From Candidatus Woesearchaeota archaeon (lineage in GTDB: Archaea > Nanobdellota > Nanobdellia > Woesearchaeales > SKIA01), in contig SKXU01000010.1 of NCBI GenBank assembly GCA_007128245.1, forward strand, positions 1 to 10,986: a DNA stretch of 10,986 bases, written 5' to 3'. The position numbers and the translations under genes are program-made. Positions 5,625-10,986 of this stretch are shown here, piece after piece. Under the pieces are notes generated by a model, which worked only from the letters and a program-made list of their open reading frames with translations, had not been told where the DNA came from and made no database searches. How positions within the stretch are numbered: position 1 is the first letter of the stretch; each line of letters begins with the position of its first letter.

Positions 5625-6203
5625 TCATGGATACAAGAACACTCGCTGCGTGCTCATCACATCAGGCGTTGAAAACACGATCCGCGTGGGCGTGCCAATC
5701 TGAGGGATGAAGTTTATGCGTACGTCCTCTTGTTGACCGATAGCTGCTTGAGCCAAGAAATCAATGCGCACAACGTCGCCTCGCACCAAGAGACCCTCGT
5801 CATTGTTGACCCCTTCCTGTAAATATTCCACAATAAACGTTCCGTTATTCGTTGCTGGATTCACAGTAGCAGTCGATGCTTCACTGTACAGATACGTAGT
5901 TGTAGAATCCACCGTACTCAGGGCCATAGTAACCGCCTCTAAGCGAATAGGTTCGCTACCAGGAGCAAGTTTCATAATCATAGAAAAATTCGTTACCCCA
6001 GCAAGGTTTGTTCCGTCTTCAGCAGAGACCTCAAGCACTGTCGCGCTCGTAGCAATCTGCCCAGTAGCTTGACTTCCCGTACTCAAAGCACGTTGTTGCA
6101 AACTGCCTGCAGTCTGAATAAGAACCCCCGCAGCCACAGCAGCCACCAATAATAGGGCGATGAATATAATAAGGGTGCCAACACCCATTTCTCCTTTACG
6201 CAT
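5625..6203 (-). CDS. Archaellin (archaeal flagellin), upstream paralogue
   Basis: The second filament subunit gene encodes 192 residues. The signal sequence is only four residues (MRKG), with cleavage predicted before EMGVGTL (Gly at -1, Gly at +3), followed by a hydrophobic helix to about residue 34. The core has MIMKLAPGSEPIRLEAVTM and, like its paralogue, VRINFIPQIGTPTRIVF near the end, closing VFLYP. The middle is divergent and slightly longer, with NFS and NGT sequons. It has no cysteine. A GGAGAG SD (6211-6216) supports the ATG at 6203. It has its own BRE-TATA promoter and an oligo-T terminator, so it can be expressed separately from the downstream copy. Tandem archaellins are common, and one copy often dominates the filament; which one does so here cannot be read from sequence. 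Confidence 0.93.
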   Translation of the reverse strand: MRKGEMGVGTLIIFIALLLVAAVAAGVLIQTAGSLQQRALSTGSQATGQIATSATVLEVSAEDGTNLAGVTNFSMIMKLAPGSEPIRLEAVTMALSTVDSTTTYLYSEASTATVNPATNNGTFIVEYLQEGVNNDEGLLVRGDVVRIDFLAQAAIGQQEDVRINFIPQIGTPTRIVFSTPDVMSTQRVFLYP

Positions 6204-6246
6204 AGTTACTCTCTCCTAGTCGCGCGCACACGCGCATGACCTCTCC
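6197..6246 (-). promoter_or_regulatory. Structured leader with a short upstream ORF before the upstream archaellin
   Basis: The predicted leader contains a hairpin, GCGCG-TGTG-CGCGC (6222-6235, five G-C pairs), six bases before the archaellin SD. It also contains an ATG at 6238 preceded by GGAGAGGT (6239-6246). That ATG opens a 13-codon frame (MRVCARLGESNYA) ending at 6197, 7 nt past the A of the archaellin ATG. Bases 6221-6238 alternate pyrimidine and purine without a break. The hairpin would include most of the upstream ORF's first codons. Whether any of this regulates the archaellin is untested. Confidence 0.4.
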
Positions 6247-6268
6247 AAAGAAAAAATCGGGTCGAGAG

Positions 6269-6283
6269 TATTTAAACTTTTCT
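6269..6283 (-). promoter_or_regulatory. BRE-TATA promoter of the upstream archaellin
   Basis: On the minus strand AGAAAAG (BRE-like) is followed by TTTAAATA, centred about 70 nt before the ATG at 6203. The transcription start should fall near 6247, giving a leader of about 44 nt, much longer than that of the downstream archaellin. Confidence 0.6.
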
Positions 6284-6290
6284 GCTGTTA

Positions 6291-7520
6291 TTACGAAAGA
6301 AAATTCAGGATTTCAGAACTAGAACCCTGCAGGCGCGGAACAGACCGCAACGCATTCTCAGCCCCAGACCCCATGAGCATCAAAGATGACAGTTCGTTTG
6401 CTACAGCATCCGCTCCCGCGCCCATAACAACGCCCCCTAAAAGCGACCCTTTATTGATGGCCACACGCGCGTACTGCTGTCTTTGTGCAGTCAAGGATTT
6501 GTGACGCGAAGAAAGCGTTCCCACTCCTGCAACCATGGGCTCCGTGTAGACCGCCCAAGGAATGTGTTGAGGAGAGAATTGTGTGCGTTTTCGAAAAAAG
6601 ATGTGCTCTAAGATCATCCACGACTGATAAAATGCTGCAGCCTTACCGGTAGTGCCTGTGCACTCGCCCAAGGCATATACATGCGTGTTCGTGGAGCGCA
6701 AACGTGCATCGACAGTGATAAATCCTCTCCCATCAGCGCTCACGCCTGCTCGTGATAACTCCAAAGACTCTGTTTGAGGCACTCTTCCCGTGGCCAGGAG
6801 CAACGCGTCTGCAGAAATGCGAGATACATCCGCGCCTGACAAAGATAACGAGAATTGCTTTTTGTGCGAAACACCAGTAGTAGCGACCCCAGTAATAATA
6901 CGCACTCCGCGAGCAGTAAGAGAGGACACGAGACGAGACCGTACATCCTCAGGTAATGAAGAAGCAATGTGTGCGTTTCGCTCAACAAGAGTGACCTTCA
7001 CCCCAGCCAATGAAAGAAGACTTGCGTACTCACAACCAAGTGCTCCGCCGCCGAGAATAATCAAATGCTTAGGTGCACGTTTTTGTTTTGCTAGCGAATC
7101 AGGAGTCATCCAAGGAACTTGATCAATACCAGGAATAGAAGGAAGGAAGGTTTTTGCACCCGTCGCAACAACAATATGGTCAGCAGCGTATTGCGTGCCG
7201 TCAACTTCCACCACGCGCGCACTCAAAAACCGTGCAGAACCAGAAACAAACGTGAGGTGCTCAAGAGATTGCAGTGCTTTGTGTGCGAGCGAGCGAGTGG
7301 CTTGTTGCTCGTCGCGAACTGCACGCAACGCTTCAGCCAACGTACTCCCTGACACTACTTCCTGATATAATCTATGTGTTGACTCGCTCCCCGCACTACA
7401 CAAAGCGCCATCAAGAAGTGCAGAACCAATAAGAAGTGTTTCCACACCCTGACGAGCAGCAGTCACCGCTAGTCGCGTACCAGCCACGCCTGCACCAATA
7501 ACAATAAGGTCTTTATGCAT
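6291..7520 (-). CDS. Dihydrolipoamide-dehydrogenase-like flavoprotein lacking canonical redox motifs
   Basis: A 409-residue member of the class I pyridine nucleotide-disulfide oxidoreductase fold. The FAD Rossmann motif is GAGVAG (9-14), with ATGA at 119-122. The NAD motif is GGGALGCE (157-164) followed by Val-Glu180, an acidic residue that usually favours NAD over NADP. ATGR sits at 243-246, the second FAD motif ALGECTG at 283-289, and the dimerisation-domain opening YTEPMVAGVG at 325-334. The usual active site GGTCxxxxC is degenerate: GALC keeps Cys41, but the second Cys position is Glu46, and the IPSK that follows is absent. The acidic residue after the second FAD strand is also lost (LLIGSALLDG). 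The C-terminal His-Pro...Glu catalytic motif is missing and the protein is shorter than typical Lpd (about 450-475). The start has a GAGGTGAG SD. Soluble transhydrogenase SthA also keeps only the first Cys, so a non-disulfide oxidoreductase is plausible; substrate unknown. Confidence 0.85.
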   Translation of the reverse strand: MHKDLIVIGAGVAGTRLAVTAARQGVETLLIGSALLDGALCSAGSESTHRLYQEVVSGSTLAEALRAVRDEQQATRSLAHKALQSLEHLTFVSGSARFLSARVVEVDGTQYAADHIVVATGAKTFLPSIPGIDQVPWMTPDSLAKQKRAPKHLIILGGGALGCEYASLLSLAGVKVTLVERNAHIASSLPEDVRSRLVSSLTARGVRIITGVATTGVSHKKQFSLSLSGADVSRISADALLLATGRVPQTESLELSRAGVSADGRGFITVDARLRSTNTHVYALGECTGTTGKAAAFYQSWMILEHIFFRKRTQFSPQHIPWAVYTEPMVAGVGTLSSRHKSLTAQRQQYARVAINKGSLLGGVVMGAGADAVANELSSLMLMGSGAENALRSVPRLQGSSSEILNFLS

Positions 7521-7525
7521 GTCTC

Positions 7526-7560
7526 ACCTCTGAGCAATTGACTCGCAGAGGTTTAAAAAA
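7526..7560. promoter_or_regulatory. Compact divergent control region between the flavoprotein gene and uvrC
   Basis: Only 42 bp separate the two divergent starts. On the minus strand TTTTTTAAAC (7551-7560) is placed to be the flavoprotein's TATA box, with GAGGTGAG as its SD (7523-7530). On the plus strand GAGGT (7548-7552) can serve uvrC, whose TATA would lie inside the flavoprotein's first codons (CTTTATGCAT, 7511-7520). The 7-bp inverted repeat ACCTCTG/CAGAGGT is explained by the two facing SDs. Confidence 0.45.
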
Positions 7561-7562
7561 CT

Positions 7563-9275
7563 ATGGATGCACCACAAGACTACATGATACGCCAACAAGC
7601 GAGAATCGCTCCAAAAAAACCCGGAGTGTATTTTTTCTTAGCAAACAACACAGTGCTTTATGTGGGAAAAGCCAAGAATCTGCGCGCAAGACTGAGTAGT
7701 TACTTCTCACAGCATACTTCAGACAAAACACGGCTAATGGTATCAAAGGCGACCACCATCGAATATATTATTACACGAAACGAGGTAGAGGCACTCCTTC
7801 TCGAAAACAAACTCATAAACCAACACAAACCACCCTATAACATACAACTCAAAGACACCAGGCGCTACGCGTGGATTGTGGTGACAAAAGAAGAGTATCC
7901 ACGCATATTTACTGCTCGAAACAAGAAGAGAGCAGGAACATACTACGGACCATACACGGATGGCTCAGCACGACGAGCAATTATTGTAACGCTCAACAAG
8001 ACATTCAAATTGCGGACGTGCAGAAAGCTTCCTAAAAAAGTCTGCTTGCAGTACCACATCGGCAACTGTGCTGGGCCGTGCGAGGGACACGATACCAAAC
8101 ACTCCTATAACGAGCGAGTACGCAGAGCACAAGCGATTCTTGAAGGAAAAACAGAGCAGCTACGCAGCACACTCACACAAGAGATGCAAGCAGCAGCACA
8201 CACACAATATTATGAGAGAGCAAAAGAACTACGAGACACGCTTAGTGCGATAGACGAGATTGAGCGCAAACAAGTCGTTGAGAGACACACAACGCACGAC
8301 CAAGTAGTTATTGCGTTCGCACACAACCAAGAAGAAGCGGTAGCAGTCGTTATCACCATACATCGAGGAGTCATACAAAAAAAACAAGAATACCACTTTG
8401 ATGCACACAACACACCTGACACCTTCATCACCGCACTCTACAAAGAAACTCTTCCACCCACAGAAATTATCACACACGACCTTACCAACGCATCCGCGCT
8501 CGAAGAGTACTTTACTCAGACGCAACAGCTGCGCGTACACATCACCCAACCTCAACGAGGAGAGAAAAAACGCTTATTAGACCTCGCACAAGAAAATGCA
8601 CAAGACGCGCTACACGAAACAAATACCGCACTCAGTCAACTCAAAGAGCGACTACACCTACCAGTACTGCCGCGCGTAATAGACTGTTTTGACGTGTCAA
8701 CACTCCAAGGAACAAGCACCGTAGCAGCGAGTGTTCGCTACCGTAACGGACAACCAGACCCTTCAGGATACAGAAGATACGCTATTCGAGGAGCCCAACA
8801 AGACGACTACGCAGGCATACAAGAAGCAGTCGAGCGCCGATACGCAAAAGAACCTCTACCAGACCTCGTGGTTATTGACGGAGGACGAGGACAACTCCAA
8901 GCAGCGCTCAACGTCGTGCCAAGAAACACTCCAGTCATCGCGCTTGCAAAACAAGAAGAAGAAATTTATGTGCCAGGACTCTCCTTTCCCCTGCGACTGA
9001 ACGAGACAGATCAAGGGCTACTGCTGCTCAGACGGATACGAGACGCAACGCACCGACAAGCAGTCGGCTATCATCGAAAAAAGCGCTCACAAGCGATGAC
9101 TGCCAGCGCGCTCGACCACATCTCAGGGCTTGGAGAGAAACGAAAAGAACTCCTCTACACACACTTTAAGACCTTCAGTCGCATCACGCAAGCAAGCAAA
9201 GAGGACCTTCAGAAAGTACTGGGAGAAAAAACTGGTGCGCGAGTTTACGAATCATTACGTAAAGAACAAGTCTAA
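7563..9275 (+). CDS. uvrC: UvrC, excinuclease ABC subunit C
   Basis: UvrC is recruited by UvrB to DNA lesions and makes both the 3' and 5' incisions in nucleotide excision repair. The 570-residue protein has the complete architecture. The GIY-YIG nuclease spans about 18-97 (GVYFF at 21, LYVGKAKNLRARL at 32-44, Glu81). A four-cysteine cluster follows (Cys153, 161, 169, 173; family members bind Fe-S there). The UVR helix pair that contacts UvrB is about 198-235. The RNase H-like nuclease has Asp377 (DCFDVS), Asp439 (VIDGG) and His497 (THRQAVGYHRKKR). The C-terminal helix-hairpin-helix is 515-570. The length is slightly short of typical bacterial UvrC (about 590-620). The ATG at 7563 is supported by GAGGT 10 nt upstream; Met8 (7584) is a possible alternative. 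uvrB lies just downstream. The set is bacterial in origin in archaea, so ancestral transfer is likely. Confidence 0.97.
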   Translation: MDAPQDYMIRQQARIAPKKPGVYFFLANNTVLYVGKAKNLRARLSSYFSQHTSDKTRLMVSKATTIEYIITRNEVEALLLENKLINQHKPPYNIQLKDTRRYAWIVVTKEEYPRIFTARNKKRAGTYYGPYTDGSARRAIIVTLNKTFKLRTCRKLPKKVCLQYHIGNCAGPCEGHDTKHSYNERVRRAQAILEGKTEQLRSTLTQEMQAAAHTQYYERAKELRDTLSAIDEIERKQVVERHTTHDQVVIAFAHNQEEAVAVVITIHRGVIQKKQEYHFDAHNTPDTFITALYKETLPPTEIITHDLTNASALEEYFTQTQQLRVHITQPQRGEKKRLLDLAQENAQDALHETNTALSQLKERLHLPVLPRVIDCFDVSTLQGTSTVAASVRYRNGQPDPSGYRRYAIRGAQQDDYAGIQEAVERRYAKEPLPDLVVIDGGRGQLQAALNVVPRNTPVIALAKQEEEIYVPGLSFPLRLNETDQGLLLLRRIRDATHRQAVGYHRKKRSQAMTASALDHISGLGEKRKELLYTHFKTFSRITQASKEDLQKVLGEKTGARVYESLRKEQV

Positions 9276-9577
9276 TGTAGTTGATCAGGTCGATGAGTAT
9301 TGTAGGACCAAGACTCGCCTTCTCGCATGAGCACATAGACTGTCTCCACTCCTCGTCGGTCTACGCGCAAGGCAAGAGGATAACCTGGTAGTACCTCGGG
9401 ATTCAAACTACCAAAACAGGAAAGGCCAGCAAGATCATGTAACTCCTCACGCATCTGAGGCCGAGTATAGTCGCCACCAATAAGACGATCAAGCTCTGAA
9501 CCAATAGACAAATCTCGCTTTCCAATTGGACGCTTGTGATTAAGCAAAGCCTCTCCTCTGGAATTATGTCGTTGCAT
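9272..9577 (-). CDS. Unrecognised 101-residue protein between uvrC and uvrB
   Basis: I do not recognise this protein. The frame stays open further upstream, to an ATG at 9724 inside uvrB antisense. The ATG at 9577 is preferred because a strong TATA element lies exactly about 26 nt before it, predicting a leaderless mRNA. Residues 1-30 are basic and polar (MQRHNSRGEALLNHKRPIGK). The middle has a charged helix (MREELHDLAGL, 42-52). The C-terminal third looks like beta strands (GYPLALRVDRRGVETVYVLM, 65-84). There is one cysteine, no signal peptide and no membrane helix. It runs antisense to the uvr genes, and its stop overlaps that of uvrC by 4 bp. It fills a gap of about 380 bp that would otherwise be empty in a compact genome, which supports it being real. 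Confidence 0.6.
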   Translation of the reverse strand: MQRHNSRGEALLNHKRPIGKRDLSIGSELDRLIGGDYTRPQMREELHDLAGLSCFGSLNPEVLPGYPLALRVDRRGVETVYVLMREGESWSYNTHRPDQLH

Positions 9578-9597
9578 ACTGTGTAGGAGTAACGCCC

Positions 9598-9610
9598 TAT
9601 TTAAAAAACC
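9598..9610. promoter_or_regulatory. Bidirectional TATA element between the 101-residue ORF and uvrB
   Basis: The near-palindromic TATTTAAAAAACC reads on the minus strand as GGTTTTTTAAATA, 26 nt before the ATG at 9577. On the plus strand it lies about 54 nt before the uvrB ATG at 9657, giving a leader of about 28 nt. A second weak plus-strand candidate, CACTTAAACACC near 9628-9639, would instead make uvrB leaderless. No SD precedes uvrB. Confidence 0.5.
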
Positions 9611-9656
9611 ACCCACTAAGGGCAATCCACTTAAACACCAACGCACTCTTTCAACC

Positions 9657-10986
9657 ATGGACTTCTCGCTTAACGCTCCATGGCCACCCGCAGGAGGACA
9701 GCCACAAGCCATCAAAGAACTCATTAAAAACTATGAGAGCGGAGCAAAAAAACAAACCCTACTAGGCATCACGGGCTCGGGAAAAACGTTTGTCATAGCT
9801 AACACCATACAAGCGCTCGGGAAAAAAACGCTCGTGCTCGCCCACAACAAAACACTCGCGGCACAGCTGTATAACGAGCTCAAAGAACTCTTTCCAAAAA
9901 ACAAAGTAGAATACTTTGTGAGTTACTACGACTACTACCAACCAGAAAGCTACCTTCCACAAACAGATACCTACATCGAAAAAGACAGCTCAAAAAACGA
10001 CGTGATAGACGCACTTCGCCTGCGAGCAACAGCATCACTTATGAGCCGAGAAGACGTTATCGTCGTAGCATCAGTGAGCTGCATCTACGGACTAGGAGAC
10101 CCGCAAGCATGGAGAGAACTCTCGATAACACTACGCACAGGAGAAAAAACAAGCCGTGATGACATCATACGAGGACTGGTGGACATGCAATATGAACGAA
10201 ACGACATCGCTCTTGAAAAAGGACGCTTTCGCGTGAAGGGAGACACCATAGACCTCGTACCAAGCTACGACGACAACATCGTACGCATAGAACTATTTGG
10301 TAACGAAATAGACAGGATCACCGTACTTGACCACATTACCAAAGAAGAGCGTGAGCGACCAGAAGAATTCATTGTGTTTCCCGCAAAACACTTCGTCACA
10401 CCAGAGCACAAACTCGAAAAAGCACTTGAGAGCATCCAAGAAGAACTCGAACAGCATCTACCCACACTAGACCTTCTTGAGCGAGAACGACTCCAAAAAC
10501 GTACGCGCTTTGACCTTGAAATGATTCGCGAGCTCGGATACTGCAACGGCATCGAAAACTACTCAAGACACTTCACAGGACGACCACCCGGAAGCCCCCC
10601 ACACACACTCATAGACTTTTTTGGAGAAGACTGGCTACTCGTCATTGATGAAAGTCACCAAACACTCCCACAAGTGCGCGCAATGAAAAACGGAGACTAT
10701 GCGCGCAAGAAAAGTCTTGTCGACCACGGATTTCGCCTGCCATCAGCATATGACAATAGGCCTCTCTCATTCGAAGAATTCGAGCAGCGCATGCCCACAA
10801 CACTCTTCGTGTCAGCAACCCCTGCAGAGTACGAAGCAAAAAATAGTGCGAACACGGTAGAGCTTATTATTCGCCCCACAGGCCTTCTTGACCCGCACAT
10901 CACGGTAAAACCAACGAAAGGACAAGTTGACGACCTCCTTGAAGAAATACTCAAGGTGCGAGCACAAGGATTTCGTGCTCTTGTGA
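9657..10986 (+). CDS. uvrB: UvrB, excinuclease ABC subunit B (3' end beyond window)
   Basis: UvrB is the damage-verifying helicase-like subunit that receives DNA from UvrA and recruits UvrC. The window holds the first 443 of about 660 residues, with the frame open at the edge. Visible motifs are Walker A GITGSGKTF (37-45), LAHNKTLAAQLYNELK (61-76), the damage-wedging beta-hairpin region YYDYYQPESYLPQTDTYIEKD (about 90-110), VVASVSCIYGLGDP (136-149), the DESH Walker B (331-334), and FVSATPAEYE (384-393). The UvrA-interaction domain (about 150-250) and the GIENYSRHFTGRPPGSPP segment (298-315) are standard. The second RecA domain and C-terminal UVR motif lie outside. No SD precedes the ATG, and the N-terminus FSLNAPWPPAGGQPQAI aligns with family starts. 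It shares its upstream region with the antisense 101-residue ORF. Confidence 0.97.
   Translation, partial: MDFSLNAPWPPAGGQPQAIKELIKNYESGAKKQTLLGITGSGKTFVIANTIQALGKKTLVLAHNKTLAAQLYNELKELFPKNKVEYFVSYYDYYQPESYLPQTDTYIEKDSSKNDVIDALRLRATASLMSREDVIVVASVSCIYGLGDPQAWRELSITLRTGEKTSRDDIIRGLVDMQYERNDIALEKGRFRVKGDTIDLVPSYDDNIVRIELFGNEIDRITVLDHITKEERERPEEFIVFPAKHFVTPEHKLEKALESIQEELEQHLPTLDLLERERLQKRTRFDLEMIRELGYCNGIENYSRHFTGRPPGSPPHTLIDFFGEDWLLVIDESHQTLPQVRAMKNGDYARKKSLVDHGFRLPSAYDNRPLSFEEFEQRMPTTLFVSATPAEYEAKNSANTVELIIRPTGLLDPHITVKPTKGQVDDLLEEILKVRAQGFRALV

Noticed and set aside
7526..7552. Inverted repeat ACCTCTG...CAGAGGT with a central CAATTG, as an operator
   Set aside because: Both arms are accounted for by the facing Shine-Dalgarno sequences of the divergent flavoprotein and uvrC genes. 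A regulator site remains possible but is not needed.
9578..9724. Longer version of the uvrC-uvrB gap ORF starting at 9724
   Set aside because: The extra 49 codons lie antisense to the uvrB start and across both promoters. The TATA position points to 9577.
1..10986. tRNA genes, CRISPR arrays, insertion sequences, toxin-antitoxin pairs, phage genes
   Set aside because: No spaced direct repeats, terminal inverted repeats, transposase or integrase motifs, or cloverleaf-like stretches were seen. All gaps between genes are under 140 bp and are occupied by promoter or leader elements.

Overview
The window reads as a gene-dense stretch of an archaeal chromosome. It carries two archaellins (archaeal flagellins) with class III (prepilin-type) signal sequences, an archease, and the archaeal Zn-ribbon (DUF2072) / Era-like GTPase / DUF2073 gene set. 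TATA elements lie about 25 nt upstream of many start codons, which implies leaderless transcripts, while operon-internal genes have GAGGTGA-type Shine-Dalgarno (SD) sites. The bacterial-type nucleotide-excision genes uvrC and uvrB are also present. A DPANN lineage such as Woesearchaeota is my best guess, from the archaellin N-termini and the small acidic protein beside archease. That placement is inference and was not tested by any search.

Layout. 13-641 (minus): a 70-residue acidic protein followed by archease, overlapping as TAATG. 778-2372 (plus): two exported proteins joined by an ATGA overlap, the first with a lamin-tail domain and the second with a C-terminal membrane anchor. 2335-3072 (minus): a TatD-family metal-dependent hydrolase whose 3' end overlaps the membrane protein gene by 38 bp. 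3102-4992 (minus): Zn-ribbon protein, Nudix hydrolase, DUF2073 protein and Era-like GTPase. 4989-6203 (minus): two tandem archaellins, the downstream one overlapping the GTPase start by 4 bp. 6291-7520 (minus): a degenerate dihydrolipoamide-dehydrogenase-like flavoprotein. 7563-9275 (plus): uvrC. 9272-9577 (minus): an unrecognised 101-residue ORF. 9657 to the end (plus): uvrB, cut by the window edge.

The genes fall into working groups. UvrB and UvrC act together in excision repair (UvrA is not in the window). The archaellins form the swimming filament. The GTPase, DUF2073 and Zn-ribbon proteins are a conserved but poorly understood archaeal set, here tied to the archaellin by translational overlap. 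Archease supports the RNA ligase RtcB (not in the window). The lamin-tail/anchor pair looks like a small cell-surface complex.

There is no gene-free gap above 300 bp. The largest gaps, 642-777, 6204-6290, 9578-9656 and 5547-5624, hold promoter and leader elements. I saw no tRNA, rRNA, CRISPR array, transposase or att site. The points most worth a second look are the archaellin-GTPase junction with its terminator-like T tracts, the structured leader of the upstream archaellin, the oxidoreductase that has lost its catalytic motifs, and the lamin-tail surface pair.
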